From Saccharothrix syringae (GTDB lineage Bacteria; Actinomycetota; Actinomycetes; Mycobacteriales; Pseudonocardiaceae): a DNA stretch of 64,000 nucleotides. Location of the stretch: the NCBI RefSeq assembly GCF_009498035.1, contig NZ_CP034550.1:10602001-10666000 (forward strand), given 5' to 3'. The notes beneath the pieces were generated by a model, which was given only the letters and a program-made list of their open reading frames with translations, made no database searches and had not been told where the DNA came from. This document shows positions 8,997-18,685 of this stretch, one piece after another (within the stretch, counting starts at the first letter, position 1; every line of letters starts with the position of its first letter). The translations under genes and the position numbers were made by a program.

Positions 8997-9018
8997 GTTC
9001 ACCGTCGGTTCACCCGGG
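8997..9018 (+). promoter_or_regulatory. PHO box upstream of phoU
   Basis: Two exactly adjacent 11-base direct repeats, GTTCACCGTCG and GTTCACCCGGG, match the PhoP-binding consensus known in Streptomyces (GTTCACC plus four bases). They lie on the coding strand of phoU, ending 40 bases before its ATG, so PhoR-PhoP control of phoU under phosphate limitation is likely. Confidence 0.78.
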
Positions 9019-9058
9019 TGGGTCGCTAGCGCGATGACCTGGCCGTAGGCTGTCGGCC

Positions 9059-9727
9059 ATGCGCGAGGCTTACCACGACCAGCTCGGACAACTCGCCGCC
9101 GAACTCGCGGACATGTGCGCGATGGCGGGCGACGCCATGGAGCGCGCGACGAACGCGCTGCTGGGGGCGGACCTCGCCCTCGCCGAGCAGGTGATCGGCG
9201 ACGACGCCAAGATCGACGACATGCGCGCCAACATCGAGGAGCAGGCGTACGCGCTCCTGGCGCTGCAGGCGCCGGTCGCGACCGACCTGCGCATCGTGCT
9301 GGCGGTGATCCACGCCTCGGAGAGCGTCGAGCGCATGGGCGACCTGGCGCTGCACGTGGCCAAGGCCGCGCGCCGCCGCCACCCCAACCACGTGCTCTCC
9401 GACACCGTCGAGCCGTACTTCGCCGAGATGGGCCGCATCGCGGTGCACCTGGCGCGGGAGGCGACCGGGATCATCCGCACCCAGGACGTGGCGCGGGCGC
9501 GGTCGCTGGAGGACGACGACGACGCCATGGACGACCTGCACCGCCACCTGTTCACGGTGATCATGGACAAGGAGTGGGCGCACGGCGTGCCGTCGGCGGT
9601 GGACACCACGCTGCTGGGCCGGTTCTACGAGCGGTTCGCCGACCACGCGGTGTCGGTGGCCAAGCGGACGGTGTTCGTGGTCACCGGCCGGATGCCCGGC
9701 TACGGCGGCAGCTCCGACGAGGTCTAG
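9059..9727 (+). CDS. phoU: Phosphate-transport regulator PhoU
   Basis: 222 aa, full length for PhoU (two three-helix bundles). The family metal-binding motifs are visible as [20 protein letters not shown] in the first half and [15 protein letters not shown] in the second; [16 protein letters not shown] and [20 protein letters not shown] are other conserved stretches. PhoU signals phosphate sufficiency from the Pst transporter to the PhoR sensor. The gene has its own PHO box. It is separated from pst by an ESX cluster; in M. tuberculosis phoY2 and phoT are adjacent. Its stop overlaps the convergent espG-like stop by four bases. Confidence 0.92.
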   Translation: MREAYHDQLGQLAAELADMCAMAGDAMERATNALLGADLALAEQVIGDDAKIDDMRANIEEQAYALLALQAPVATDLRIVLAVIHASESVERMGDLALHVAKAARRRHPNHVLSDTVEPYFAEMGRIAVHLAREATGIIRTQDVARARSLEDDDDAMDDLHRHLFTVIMDKEWAHGVPSAVDTTLLGRFYERFADHAVSVAKRTVFVVTGRMPGYGGSSDEV

Positions 9728-10521
9728 TTGAGCAGGCCGTTCAGCTCCTGGGCGAGCTGGGCGGCGATGCGCGCGTTGTCGGCGGGGGCGTGGGTGAGCC
9801 ACTTCCGGCCGTCCTGCCCCTGCCGCGTCTGCGACATGTAGCGGCCCTGGTCGTTGTCGAACCACGCGACCTGGGGGGCGCGCTGCTCCCGGCCGTGCCG
9901 GCCGCGCACCGTGACGCCGAACTGGCCGGCGCGCAGCCGGGGGCGCTCGAACACCGCCTCCAGCGCGCGGACCTGCGTGCTCGCGGTGGAGCGCGGCGCC
10001 ATGGCGCGGGTGAACGTGGCGTTGCCGAAGTCCTCGTCGCGGGGCCGCGGCGGTGGCGGCGCGGACGACGGCATCGGCACGGTGACCGACTGGCCCGGGC
10101 CCGGTCGGGTGTTCGGGACGAGGTCGACGAGCCCGCGCACCAGCCCGGCGGAGCGCAGCAGGTCGACCTTGATCTGCCGGTCGTCCATCACGGCGAGCGC
10201 GGCCCGCTCACCGGCCGCGCCGCCGCGGGCCAGCAGCTGGCGCTCGACGTTGCGGGGGTCCAGCGAGGCGACGGCGTTGACGCAGAAGTCGAAGCGCACC
10301 AGCAGGTTCAGGGCCTCCTCGACCTCGGGCGCGACCCGGCCGCGCCGGGCCAGGCCGCGCGACTCCAGGTCGCGGTAGACGGCGTCGCGGATGCCGCGCC
10401 GCTCGTCCAGGGTCTGCCCGAGGTAGGGGAAGTCGAACGGGTACGGGCGGCTGCCCAGCTTCAGGTCCTCCCACAGCATGTCGGCCGCCGCGTGGGACAG
10501 GGCGAACGAGAACACGGTCAC
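9724..10521 (-). CDS. ESX secretion-associated EspG-type chaperone
   Basis: 265 aa from a GTG at 10521. The sequence has EspG-family features: an N-terminal [17 protein letters not shown], the region [17 protein letters not shown], and a C-terminal block [14 protein letters not shown]. EspG proteins bind PE/PPE substrates in the cytoplasm and hand them to the type VII secretion machinery. Its start overlaps the stop of the upstream PPE-like gene by 4 bases (GTGA), so the two are made together, which fits a chaperone-client pair. No ESX core genes (EccA-E, MycP) are in the window. Confidence 0.8.
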   Translation of the reverse strand: MTVFSFALSHAAADMLWEDLKLGSRPYPFDFPYLGQTLDERRGIRDAVYRDLESRGLARRGRVAPEVEEALNLLVRFDFCVNAVASLDPRNVERQLLARGGAAGERAALAVMDDRQIKVDLLRSAGLVRGLVDLVPNTRPGPGQSVTVPMPSSAPPPPRPRDEDFGNATFTRAMAPRSTASTQVRALEAVFERPRLRAGQFGVTVRGRHGREQRAPQVAWFDNDQGRYMSQTRQGQDGRKWLTHAPADNARIAAQLAQELNGLLN

Positions 10522-12065
10522 CCGCCGATGACCGGCGGTGCGACCATGGTGCCGTCACCGAAGACGTCCTCGGTCTCGACCAGGTACGAGGCGGACTTGT
10601 GCTCCTTGTCCTCCTCGCCGCGACCGCCGCCACCGGCACCCGCGCCCATGCCGCCCATGCCCGCGCCGGCGCCGCCGCGACCACCGGCCGCGCCGGGACC
10701 GCCGAGCCCGCCGCTGCCGCCCGGCCCGAAGCCGGCGGCACCCGACCGGCCCGACTCGCCGAGCGCGCCGGAGCTGCCACCGGGCCCGAAACCGCCCAGC
10801 CCACCGGCACCGAGCCCACCACGACCACCGGCGGCCGCCAGGCCACCGGGACCGCCGAGGCCACCGCCACCGCGACCACCGCCCATGCCTGGGCCGCCAC
10901 CGGGTCGGCCGCCGGGGCCGCCGGGACCGGTCGGGAGACCGGGGCGCGTGCCGCCGGGCCGGGTGCCGCCGGGCACGCCGGGGCGCTGCTGGCCGGGGCC
11001 CGTGCCGGGCGGGTAGGTGCCGGGCGGGTAGGTGCCCGGGGGGAGGCCGGGGGTGTTGGGCGGGTTCACGCCGCCACCACCACCGCCACCGCCGCCACCG
11101 GGGAGGGTGCCGGGACCGGTCCAGCTCGGGTTGGTGCTGCCGCCGCCGCTGCCGCCACCGCCGCCGGGCAGGTCGCCGAACCCGCTGCCCGACCCGGTGC
11201 CGTTGCCGCTCCCGACGCCACTGGGCACGGTGGGGCGACCGCTGATCTCGCCGGTGCCGGTGTTGCTGCTCTCGCCGTTGGCGCCGCCGCCGGACATGGC
11301 GGGGGGCGAGGTGAAAGCCGGGGTGTTGGACGCCGACTGCTGGTAGTTCGTCGACAGCTCCGTCATGACCTCGGCGGCTCGCTCGTGGGCCTGCTGCTTC
11401 TCCTCGAACTTCTGCTCGATCTTGTCGATCGTCTCCGCCCACTTGAACGGGTTCGGTTCGGAGAAGAACATCCGGTAGGCGTCGGCGGTGCTGAAGTCGA
11501 CCGGCTCGGGCATCGCGTTCTTGGCCGTCTCGGCCGCGCTGCTCTGCGTGTAGACCCGGTTGCCCATGAGTTGCGCGCCCTGGGCCGTGTTGCCGGACCA
11601 GGCGGCGACGTTGGTGAAGTAGGTCTGCGCCGCCTCGGCGGCTTGGCCCCGCCACGCGCCCTTGCTGGCCTCGGTCGCCTTGGTGAGGTTGTCCTGCAGG
11701 CCGACGAGGGTGTTGCCGACCTTGTTCCACACCTCGCCCTGCTGGTTCACCATGACCGGGTCCATGTCCTCGCTGACCATGGACTTGAGGGCCTTGTGGT
11801 CGTACCCCATGTAGTACGGGCACGCCGAGGGCATCGGCGGCCGGTACTGCTCGACGTCCTGCTCCAGCTCCTGCTGCTGCCGGGCCTGGTACTGAGCGGT
11901 CTGCTGCCGGTACCGGAGGTAGTCGTCGAAACTCGTGATGAAACCGAAGACGCCGGGGTTCTCGTCACGCGCCCGTTCGTACTCGGCACGCAGCTCGGCC
12001 TCGGTCTGCCCGGCGTAGGTGGTCGTGGTCGCCTGGTTGTCCTGCGGCGAGTTCGGCGGTGTCAC
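10518..12065 (-). CDS. PPE/WXG100-like type VII secretion substrate with Gly-rich tail
   Basis: 515 aa. The first half is helical (AEYERARDENPGVFGFITS ... KSMVSEDMDPVMVNQQGEVW ... ASKGAWRGQAAEAAQTYFTNVAAW), with a W-x-G turn at AWRG, typical of PPE-like proteins of non-mycobacterial actinomycetes. From about residue 260 it becomes an extreme Gly/Pro/Ser-rich tail with repeats such as GGPGG, PPGTYPPGTYPPGT and GGRGGAGAG, ending in an acidic-hydrophobic segment (SASYLVETEDVFGDGTMVAPP). Predicted to be exported with help of the EspG protein. The tail probably lies in the cell wall; its function is unknown. Start GTG at 12065. Confidence 0.82.
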   Translation of the reverse strand: MTPPNSPQDNQATTTTYAGQTEAELRAEYERARDENPGVFGFITSFDDYLRYRQQTAQYQARQQQELEQDVEQYRPPMPSACPYYMGYDHKALKSMVSEDMDPVMVNQQGEVWNKVGNTLVGLQDNLTKATEASKGAWRGQAAEAAQTYFTNVAAWSGNTAQGAQLMGNRVYTQSSAAETAKNAMPEPVDFSTADAYRMFFSEPNPFKWAETIDKIEQKFEEKQQAHERAAEVMTELSTNYQQSASNTPAFTSPPAMSGGGANGESSNTGTGEISGRPTVPSGVGSGNGTGSGSGFGDLPGGGGGSGGGSTNPSWTGPGTLPGGGGGGGGGGVNPPNTPGLPPGTYPPGTYPPGTGPGQQRPGVPGGTRPGGTRPGLPTGPGGPGGRPGGGPGMGGGRGGGGLGGPGGLAAAGGRGGLGAGGLGGFGPGGSSGALGESGRSGAAGFGPGGSGGLGGPGAAGGRGGAGAGMGGMGAGAGGGGRGEEDKEHKSASYLVETEDVFGDGTMVAPPVIGG

Positions 12066-12083
12066 GGACCTGTCCCCCTTCGG

Positions 12084-12632
12084 CTACTTGGGCAAAGTCG
12101 GTTCGACGGCGTTGGCGAGTTCGGTCGCCGCGTCGCACGCCGCGTCGAGCGACGCGGGCGCCGAGGCGACGAAGTCGACCCGCGAGTCGCCGGTGACCTC
12201 GACGGACACCATGCAGGCGGTGCTGGAGGACGCCTTGCGCACCAGCTTCGCCTTGCGCGAGGCCACGGTGGTGTCCGTGATCTCCTCCTGGCCCGCACCC
12301 CTCGCCTCCGCGATGCCCTGCGTCGGCCAGGCGGTCACCCCGATGAGGATGCGGTCCGGGTTCTGAGCGGTGCACCGCTGCTCGCCCTTGTCCTCGATCT
12401 TCGTGAGGTTCAGCCGCGCGGCCACGCCTTCGAGTGCCCCGCAGGAGTCGAAAGCGGCCAGCGAGCCGCCCCCGGAACCGGGAGTCGTGGTGGGCGCCAC
12501 CCGCGAAGTGCTCGACGTGGTCGCGCCCGTCTCCGGCGACGGCGTGCCATCCCGGGGCTCGTCGGTGCAGCCCGCCAGGACGAGTCCCAGCACGGCGAGC
12601 GGCAACACGACCCGAGTCGCCGAAATCCTCAT
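12084..12632 (-). CDS. DUF3558-type lipoprotein
   Basis: 182 aa. Lipoprotein signal VVLPLAVLGLVLAGC gives a lipidated Cys at about residue 22, followed by a Ser/Thr/Pro-rich spacer and a globular domain with DSCGALEGVAARLNLT, RCTAQNPD and a STACMVSVEV segment, the cysteine pattern of DUF3558. Such lipoproteins commonly accompany PPE/EspG clusters in Pseudonocardiaceae. ATG at 12632 is preceded by GAAGGG at a good distance; the next gene follows after 18 bases. Function unknown; location on the outer face of the membrane is inferred. Confidence 0.78.
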   Translation of the reverse strand: MRISATRVVLPLAVLGLVLAGCTDEPRDGTPSPETGATTSSTSRVAPTTTPGSGGGSLAAFDSCGALEGVAARLNLTKIEDKGEQRCTAQNPDRILIGVTAWPTQGIAEARGAGQEEITDTTVASRKAKLVRKASSSTACMVSVEVTGDSRVDFVASAPASLDAACDAATELANAVEPTLPK

Positions 12633-12648
12633 CAACCGACCCTTCACG

Positions 12649-13050
12649 TCAGTAGCGCTGGTACGTGCCCGCGGCGGAGCCGTCGATCTCACGGTAGTTC
12701 TCGACGGCCTTCTGCATGGCGAGCCGGGCTTCTTCGAGCGCCGCCTTGAGGTCGTCGATGGCCTTGATGATCCCGGTGGTGCCGGCACCGCCGTTCACGT
12801 TCTCCAGGTTGTACTCGCTCAGGGACTTCCCGTCCGGGCTCGTGCCGAGCTTCGGCTTGTTCACCAGGTCCAGGATGTCGAGGTCCACCTCGGCGAGCTG
12901 CATCTGCGCGTCCTCGATGGCTTTGATGTACGCCTGGGCGCCGTCCTGGCTGATGGCGAACGAGCCGGACTCGGCGGCCTGCTTCAGACCGACCATGTTG
13001 GTCGTCATCGCCTGCATGGACTGTGCGCTCCACGCACCTTCCGACGCCAC
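12649..13050 (-). CDS. Small helical ESX-associated protein (WXG100-like)
   Basis: 133 aa from a GTG at 13050. No signal peptide. It reads as two long amphipathic helices (SAQSMQAMTTNMVGLKQAAE and KAIDDLKAALEEARLAMQKA) around a central loop, the size and shape of ESX substrates or their partners. A canonical WXG turn is not obvious. It is the first gene of the four-gene minus-strand ESX cluster and lies 35 bases downstream of a perfect palindrome. Role as a secreted partner of the PPE protein is inferred from context. Confidence 0.62.
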   Translation of the reverse strand: MASEGAWSAQSMQAMTTNMVGLKQAAESGSFAISQDGAQAYIKAIEDAQMQLAEVDLDILDLVNKPKLGTSPDGKSLSEYNLENVNGGAGTTGIIKAIDDLKAALEEARLAMQKAVENYREIDGSAAGTYQRY

Positions 13051-13085
13051 GACTACCCCCTGCGAGTCTGCCGATCCCAGCGGTC

Positions 13086-13110
13086 ACCGTACCCCCGAAA
13101 GGGGTACGGT
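13086..13110. promoter_or_regulatory. Perfect 10-bp inverted repeat upstream of the ESX cluster
   Basis: ACCGTACCCC and GGGGTACGGT flank a 5-base spacer (CGAAA). It ends 36 bases upstream of the first ESX-cluster start codon and lacks a T-tract, so an operator is more likely than a terminator. The binding protein is unknown. Confidence 0.5.
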
Positions 13111-13557
13111 GTCCCGATTTTGACGACCGGCGTGCGTGGCCGGTTCCCCTGTCACCCGAAAGCGCACCGACTTCCGCTGCAGGTGAAGGGCCGCCGCGGC
13201 GACGAAGAAGGTCAACCGGTCCGCACGTGCCGCCCACCCGGGCGGCTGCGGCTCGACGGCGGCACCGCCGTCCCGCTCCGGATGGCGACTGCGCACGCGG
13301 TGCGGGGATCGGACCGCCCGGCCACCGACCGAAGCTCCTCGCACGAGTTGGAGGCCGCGGTCACGTCACCGGCAGGAGCGGACGTGGTAGCCGGTGCCAC
13401 CCGCGGTGTGAACGACGCGGAACGGGCAACGCCCACCTCCGCCGATGAAGAGCTCACGGCGATCAAACCCGACAACGCCGACGCCGGAACAGCACGCGTC
13501 GACAGCCCTGCGCTCAACCGGCCCGGCCCTGTTCGACCTCTCCGTCCCCGAACGCGC

Positions 13558-13592
13558 GAAAAGCCCTCCCACCTGCGGCGGGAGGGCTTTTC
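13558..13592. terminator. Rho-independent terminator of the pst operon
   Basis: GAAAAGCCCTCCC (13558-13570) pairs perfectly with GGGAGGGCTTTTC (13580-13592) around a 9-base loop. On the minus strand the stem ends in a U-run, 16 bases after the pstB stop, so it terminates pstSCAB transcription. Confidence 0.88.
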
Positions 13593-13607
13593 GAAGCAAG
13601 CGCGAGA

Positions 13608-14384
13608 TCAGCCGAAGCGGCCGGAGATGTAGTCTTCCGTGGCCTTCTGGCTGGGGTTGGAGAAGATCTTCTCGGTGTCGTCCACCTCGATCAGCCGCCC
13701 CGGCTGGCCCACGCCCAGCAGGTTGAAGAAGGCGGTCTGGTCGGAGACCCGGGCCGCCTGCTGCATGTTGTGCGTGACGATCACGATCGTGTAGTCCTTC
13801 TTCAACTCCGTGATCAGGTCCTCGATCGCCAGCGTCGAGATCGGGTCCAGCGCGGAGCACGGCTCGTCCATCAGCAGCACGTCCGGCTGGACCGCGATCG
13901 CCCGCGCGATGCACAACCGCTGCTGCTGGCCGCCCGACAGCCCACCGCCGGGGCGGTCGAGGCGGTCCTTGACCTCGTTCCACAGGTTGGCCCCGCGCAG
14001 CGAGCGCTCGGCCACCTCGTCGAGCTTCTTCTTGTTCTTCAGCCCGGCCAGCTTGAGCCCCGCCACGACGTTGTCGCGGATCGACATGGTGGGGAACGGG
14101 TTGGGCCGCTGGAACACCATGCCGATGGTCCGGCGCACCTGCACCGGGTCGACGGCGGAGGCGTAGATGTCCTCGCCGTCCAGCAGCACCTTGCCCTCCA
14201 CGCGCGCGCCGGGCGCCACCTCGTGCATGCGGTTCAGCGACCGCAGCACCGTGGACTTCCCGCAGCCGGAGGGGCCGATGAACGCCGTCACGCTGCGCGG
14301 CGGCACGGCCAGGGAGACCCCGTCCACGGCGTGGAACTTGCCGTAGAAGAGGTTGAGGTCCTTCACGTCGATGCGCTTGGCCAT
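13608..14384 (-). CDS. pstB: Phosphate ABC transporter ATP-binding protein PstB
   Basis: 258 aa. Drives uptake of inorganic phosphate with PstS, PstC and PstA. Walker A reads GPSGCGKST, the ABC signature is LSGGQQQR, Walker B is [13 protein letters not shown] and the switch His is in IVTHNMQQA; the PstB-typical ENQRPNPFP-like QRPNPFP segment is present. Start ATG 14384 ([10 protein letters not shown]) was chosen over the longer frame because the upstream codons overlap pstA. Last gene of the minus-strand pstS-pstC-pstA-pstB operon. Counterpart of phoT (Rv0820). Confidence 0.96.
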   Translation of the reverse strand: MAKRIDVKDLNLFYGKFHAVDGVSLAVPPRSVTAFIGPSGCGKSTVLRSLNRMHEVAPGARVEGKVLLDGEDIYASAVDPVQVRRTIGMVFQRPNPFPTMSIRDNVVAGLKLAGLKNKKKLDEVAERSLRGANLWNEVKDRLDRPGGGLSGGQQQRLCIARAIAVQPDVLLMDEPCSALDPISTLAIEDLITELKKDYTIVIVTHNMQQAARVSDQTAFFNLLGVGQPGRLIEVDDTEKIFSNPSQKATEDYISGRFG

Positions 14385-14394
14385 GACCGCCCGC

Positions 14395-15312
14395 TCACTT
14401 CGTCTTCGGAGCCAGCCACCGCGAGACCACGGTCGCCAGCAGGTTGAACAGCGTGATGATGATGACCAGGGTGATCGCCGCACCCCAGATCCGCTCGAAG
14501 CCCGCCTGCGTGGGGTTGTTCCGCTCCGAGGTCATCAGCAGCGGCAGCGAGGCCATCGGGCCGTCGAACAGGTTGTAGTTGATGTACGGCGCGTACGCGG
14601 CCAGCACGAGCACCGGCGCGGTCTCGCCCATCACGCGGGCCAGGGCCAGCATGATGCCGGTGACGATGCCGGACAGCGCGGTCGGGATGACGATCTTCAC
14701 GATCGTCTTCCACTTCGGCACGCCGAGCGCGTAGGACGCCTCGCGCAGCTCGTCCGGCACGATCTTGAGCATCTCCTCGGTGGTCCGCACGATCACCGGC
14801 ACCATGAGCAGCACCAGCGCCAGGGACACCGCGAAACCGCTGCGGCCGAAGCCGAAGTAGGCGATCCACAGCGTGTAGATGAACAGCGCGGCCACGATGG
14901 ACGGCACACCGGTGAGGATGTCGACCATGAACGTGGTGACGCGGGACAGCCTGCTGCGGCCGCCGTACTCCACCAGGTACACGCCGACGAACAGGCCGAG
15001 CGGCACGGACAGCACGCCGCACACCAGGCCCTGCGCCAGGGTGCCGTAGATCGCGTGGTACACGCCGCCGCCCTGCTGGCGGGACAGCAGGCCGGACAGC
15101 GACTTCTGCCACCAGTCCGGGTCCAGCACGACCGGGAGGCCGCGCTGGACGACCACCCACAGCACCCAGATCAGCGGCACGATGGCGACCAGGAACGCGC
15201 CCCACACCAGCGCGGTGGCGACGCCGTTCTTCAGCTTCCGGGTGCCGCTGATGCTCTGGAACGTCGGCGGCGTCGCCAGGCGGTTGAGGTCCGCCGTGTC
15301 GGTCGCTGTCAT
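14395..15312 (-). CDS. pstA: Phosphate ABC transporter permease PstA
   Basis: 305 aa, six predicted membrane helices including an N-terminal one at [20 protein letters not shown]. The permease EAA loop is visible as [20 protein letters not shown], and the PstA-typical [14 protein letters not shown] and [14 protein letters not shown] motifs are present. The start at 15312 overlaps the pstC stop by four bases (ATGA). It forms the membrane channel with PstC. Confidence 0.95.
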   Translation of the reverse strand: MTATDTADLNRLATPPTFQSISGTRKLKNGVATALVWGAFLVAIVPLIWVLWVVVQRGLPVVLDPDWWQKSLSGLLSRQQGGGVYHAIYGTLAQGLVCGVLSVPLGLFVGVYLVEYGGRSRLSRVTTFMVDILTGVPSIVAALFIYTLWIAYFGFGRSGFAVSLALVLLMVPVIVRTTEEMLKIVPDELREASYALGVPKWKTIVKIVIPTALSGIVTGIMLALARVMGETAPVLVLAAYAPYINYNLFDGPMASLPLLMTSERNNPTQAGFERIWGAAITLVIIITLFNLLATVVSRWLAPKTK

Positions 15313-16364
15313 TCGTACTCCTTGTGACCTGCGACGATGGCCCGGGCGATGGCGTTGACGCCGAAGGTCAGCACGAACAGCACCAGACCGGCGGCGATGT
15401 AGGCGCCCGCGGTGCGCGGGTCGTTGAACTCCGGCGCGGCGAGCGCGATCTTGGACGCGAACGTGGCGCCGCCGTCGAACAGGCTGCCGGTGAACGCCGC
15501 GCCGGTGCCGCTGAGGATGATCGTCAGCGCGATCGTCTCGCCGAGCGCGCGGCCGAGGCCGAGCATGGAGGCGCTGACGTAGCCCGCCTTGCCGAACGGC
15601 AGCACGGTGGTGCGCACGACCTCCCACTTGGTCGCGCCGAGCGCGATGGCGCCCTCGACGTGGGTGACCGGGGTGCGGTCGAACACCTCGCGGCTGACCG
15701 CGGTGATGATCGGCAGGATCATGACGGCCAGCACGATGCCGGCGGTGAAGATGGTGCCGCCCAGCTCGATGCTGACGTTGCCCTCCTTGAACAGGAAGAA
15801 CCAGCCGAGCTTGTCGGTCAGCCACTCGCCGATCGGGGTCAGCACCGGGCCGAGCACCAGCAGGCCCCACAGGCCGAAGATGATCGACGGCACGGCGGCC
15901 AGCAGGTCGATGACGTAGGCGAACGGCCGGGCCAGCCTGCGCGGCGCGTACTGCGTCAGGAACAGCGCGATGCCCATCGCGATCGGCATCGCGATGACCA
16001 GCGCGAACGCGGACGACACCACGGTGACCAGGAGCAGGTCGAGGATGCCGAACCGCATGTCGTTGACGTCGCCGGTCGACCACTCGCGGCTGGTGAGGAA
16101 GTTGACCTGGTCCAGTCCGAGGGACGGGATCGCCTGGAGCAGCAGGAAGATGCCGATCGCGGCGATCAGGACCACGATGAAGATGCCGGACCCCGTGGCG
16201 AGGCCCGCGAAGACCCGGTCGCCCGGGCGGACGTGGGTCTTCTTGTCGGCTTCCGCGGTCGGGGGAATCGGGGCCTCCGAGTCGGGTCGAGTGGTCGGAA
16301 CGCCCTCGCGGGCACCGGTCGAACCGGTGCCCGCGGGGCGGTTGGCCACGGTGCGTTCGTTCAT
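15309..16364 (-). CDS. pstC: Phosphate ABC transporter permease PstC
   Basis: 351 aa. The first 65 residues are a polar cytoplasmic extension (ending [12 protein letters not shown]) before the first helix ([20 protein letters not shown]). Core motifs: [16 protein letters not shown], the EAA-like loop [20 protein letters not shown] and [14 protein letters not shown]. It pairs with PstA. The gap to pstS is short (34 bases), so one transcript is expected. Confidence 0.95.
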   Translation of the reverse strand: MNERTVANRPAGTGSTGAREGVPTTRPDSEAPIPPTAEADKKTHVRPGDRVFAGLATGSGIFIVVLIAAIGIFLLLQAIPSLGLDQVNFLTSREWSTGDVNDMRFGILDLLLVTVVSSAFALVIAMPIAMGIALFLTQYAPRRLARPFAYVIDLLAAVPSIIFGLWGLLVLGPVLTPIGEWLTDKLGWFFLFKEGNVSIELGGTIFTAGIVLAVMILPIITAVSREVFDRTPVTHVEGAIALGATKWEVVRTTVLPFGKAGYVSASMLGLGRALGETIALTIILSGTGAAFTGSLFDGGATFASKIALAAPEFNDPRTAGAYIAAGLVLFVLTFGVNAIARAIVAGHKEYE

Positions 16365-16398
16365 CGCGCCGGCGCTGTCCGGTGGTCTGCCGACCCGG

Positions 16399-17520
16399 TC
16401 AGGCGATCGCCTTGATGGCGGTCAGGAGCTTGTCCTGGAACGCCTTCGGGAGCGGAGCGTAGCCCGCGTCCGCCAGGCCCGCCTGGCCGTCGGTCGCCGC
16501 GACCGTGAGGAACGCCTTGACGGCCTTCGCGGTGTCGGCGTCGTAGCCCTTCGAGCAGACGATCTCGTAGGTGGCCAGCAGCAGCGGGTAGGCGCCCGCG
16601 GCGCTGGAGCCGTAGATCGAGTTCAGGTCGAGCACCAGGTCGTTGCCCGAGCCCTTGACGGTCGCGCCGTCGATGGCCTTGCCGACCGACTCGGCGTTCA
16701 GCTCGACCGCGCCCGCGCCGTTGTCGATCTTGGCGAGGGACAGCTTGTTGTCCTGCGCGAACGACAGCTCGACGTAGGTGATGGCGCCGTCGACCGAACC
16801 GGCGGCCTGCGCGACGCCGGCGGACTTCTCCTTGCCCTCGCCGACACCGCCCTTGAACTGCTTGCCGTCGCCCTGGGTCCACGCGCCCTTCGAGGCGGCG
16901 GTCAGGTACTTCTGGAAGTTGTCCGTGGTGCCGGACTCGTCCGAGCGGTAGACGACCTTGATGTCCTTGTCGGGCAGCGAGGCGCCGGAGTTGAGCGCGG
17001 CGACGGCCGGGTCGTTCCACTTCTTGACCGTGCCGTTGAAGATCTTGGCCGCGACCTCGCCGGTGAGGGTCAGGTCGGTCACGCCGTCGAGCTTGTAGCC
17101 GATGGCGACCGGGCCGAAGACCAGCGGGAGGTGCCACGCCGGGTTGCCCTGGCAGCGCTCGGCGGCACCGGCGACCTCGCCCTTGCTGTCGGACAGCGGC
17201 GAGTCCGAGCCGCCGAAGTCGACCTGGGCGGCGATGAACTGCTTGACGCCCGCGCCGGAGCCCGAGGCGTTGTACGCCAGGTCGGAGCCCGAGCAGCGCT
17301 GCTGGTAGGACTGGATGAACGTGTCGATCGCGTTCTTCTGCGCCGAAGAGCCCTCTGCGCTCAGCTTCGACTTGCCACCGCACTCGACGGGCGTCGACGA
17401 CTCGCCGGCCGTCTGCGCCGCGCCGCCCGCGGGGGTGTTGTTGTCACTGCCGCACGCGGTGAGCAGAAGCGCACCGGCCGCGATCAGGCCGAGAACGGCA
17501 CCGTGCCGCTTGGTCTTCAC
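16399..17520 (-). CDS. pstS: Phosphate-binding lipoprotein PstS
   Basis: 373 aa from GTG 17520, preceded by GGAGGA at a good distance. Signal peptide with lipobox LLLTACGSD (Cys about residue 22) anchors it to the membrane. Phosphate-binding features: [40 protein letters not shown] and [16 protein letters not shown], including the Ser/Asp/Arg/Thr ligands of PstS proteins. A PHO box lies 92 bases upstream, so expression should rise in phosphate starvation. First gene of the pst operon. Confidence 0.95.
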   Translation of the reverse strand: MKTKRHGAVLGLIAAGALLLTACGSDNNTPAGGAAQTAGESSTPVECGGKSKLSAEGSSAQKNAIDTFIQSYQQRCSGSDLAYNASGSGAGVKQFIAAQVDFGGSDSPLSDSKGEVAGAAERCQGNPAWHLPLVFGPVAIGYKLDGVTDLTLTGEVAAKIFNGTVKKWNDPAVAALNSGASLPDKDIKVVYRSDESGTTDNFQKYLTAASKGAWTQGDGKQFKGGVGEGKEKSAGVAQAAGSVDGAITYVELSFAQDNKLSLAKIDNGAGAVELNAESVGKAIDGATVKGSGNDLVLDLNSIYGSSAAGAYPLLLATYEIVCSKGYDADTAKAVKAFLTVAATDGQAGLADAGYAPLPKAFQDKLLTAIKAIA

Positions 17521-17611
17521 CTGGGTCCTCCAGCTACGGAAGCGGATTGCGGCGCGATCGTCCCGCCGCTCGGCACGGACGGTAGGCAGCGAGGGTGGAC
17601 AAGCCACCAGG

Positions 17612-17633
17612 AGAAGATGAACGGAAGGTGAAC
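17612..17633 (-). promoter_or_regulatory. PHO box upstream of pstS
   Basis: Read on the minus strand, GTTCACCTTCC (17633-17623) is directly followed by GTTCATCTTCT (17622-17612), two 11-base direct repeats matching the PhoP consensus. A further GTCACCTCCCG lies at 17650-17640, slightly out of phase. Orientation and distance fit activation of pstSCAB. Confidence 0.8.
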
Positions 17634-17714
17634 ACCACACGGGAGGTGACGGGTCACACCACCAATCGAGTGATCCCGTGACCTGCGCGTTTGCATGGCG
17701 TGACCGGTCTGTCA

Positions 17715-18593
17715 CTACCGGGCGTACTGGACGTCCGAATCCCACCTCGTAAAGCCCAACCGCGTGTACACGGCCAGTGCCGGGGCGTTGTCGGCCTCGA
17801 CGTAGAGCATCACCTCGGCCTGCCCGCCGGCCGCCAGGTGCCGCAGCCCGGCGAGGGTCAGGGCCCTGCCCAGGCCGCCGCCCTGCGCGTCCGGGTCGAT
17901 GCCCACTACGTACACCTCGCCCAGCCCGCCGCCGTGGACCTTGGTCCAGTGGAAGCCCAGCAGCCGGTCGTCGGCGTCGACGGCGAGCAGGAACCCGGCC
18001 GGGTCGAACCAGGGCTCCGCCTCCTTGCGCCGCACGTCCTCCGCGCTCATGGCGCCCTGCTCGGGGTGCCAGGAGAAGGCGCGGCGGTTGACCTCGACCA
18101 CGGCCGCCTCGTCCCGGCCGGGTTCGAACGCGCGCAGCCGCACGCCCGCGGGCAGCACCGGTTCGGGCAGGTCGGGGCCCAGCGGGCGGCGCAGCCGCAG
18201 CAGCTCGCGGACCGCCCGGAAGCCGGCCTTCGCGGCCAGGGCCCGCTGGGCGGGCGTGCCGCCGTGGGCCCACACGCGCAGCGGCTCGGCGCGGCCGGCG
18301 GCGGCTTCGAGCAGGGCCGTGCCGATGCCGCGGCGGCGGGAGTCGGGGTGGACGGCCAGCTCGGCGACCCGGTTGCCGTCGGCGTCGCCGAGGAGGTCCA
18401 GGTGCAGGTAGCCGACGAGCGCGCCGCCGTCGTGGACCAGCAGGTGGTCGCTGCCGCGCGCGCCGGGGCGCAGCCTCAGCAGGACGGCCTCGCCGACCGG
18501 CGCCACGCCGTCGGCCGCCTCGGCGGCCGCGAGCAGGGCCGTGACCTCACCGACCTGCGCCGGCACGAGTTCTTCGAACCACCCGGATTCCAC
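17715..18593 (-). CDS. mshD: Mycothiol synthase MshD
   Basis: 292 aa, the usual tandem-GNAT length. It acetylates Cys-GlcN-Ins with acetyl-CoA, the last step of mycothiol synthesis. The N-terminal GNAT half has ELAVHPDSRRRGIGTALLEA; the C-terminal half has FSWHPEQGAMSAED, FHWTKVH, GEVYVVGIDPDAQGGGLGRAL and VEADNAPALAVYTRLGF, all family hallmarks. Start GTG 18593 chosen to give MESGWFEEL. It lies between pst and glnR as in mycobacteria (Rv0819). The intergenic space to glnR contains a long inverted repeat. Confidence 0.94.
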   Translation of the reverse strand: MESGWFEELVPAQVGEVTALLAAAEAADGVAPVGEAVLLRLRPGARGSDHLLVHDGGALVGYLHLDLLGDADGNRVAELAVHPDSRRRGIGTALLEAAAGRAEPLRVWAHGGTPAQRALAAKAGFRAVRELLRLRRPLGPDLPEPVLPAGVRLRAFEPGRDEAAVVEVNRRAFSWHPEQGAMSAEDVRRKEAEPWFDPAGFLLAVDADDRLLGFHWTKVHGGGLGEVYVVGIDPDAQGGGLGRALTLAGLRHLAAGGQAEVMLYVEADNAPALAVYTRLGFTRWDSDVQYAR

Positions 18594-18685
18594 GCCGTCG
18601 AACCTAACCGAAGCCTCGACGCGGTGCCGCACCCGAGACGCTCGGCGCACCCCGCCGCGAAACGCCCGCCCCGCCGCGAGGCCGC

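Larger units (their letters stand above)
13051..13607. other. Gap of 557 bases between ESX cluster and pstB
   Basis: It holds the palindrome at 13086-13110 and the pstB terminator at 13558-13592. An ORF at 13212-13517 on the minus strand (101 codons) has no recognisable family, no ribosome binding site and a low-complexity composition, so it is not called as a gene. Nothing else is seen. Confidence 0.5.

Noticed and set aside
13212..13517. 101-codon minus-strand ORF between the ESX cluster and pstB
   Set aside because: No ribosome binding site, low-complexity Ser/Ala/Arg composition, no recognisable domain and no coupling to neighbours.
14353..16415. Long plus-strand ORFs opposite the pst permeases
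   Set aside because: Antisense shadows with His/Asp/Gln-rich products; the minus strand encodes clear PstA and PstC.
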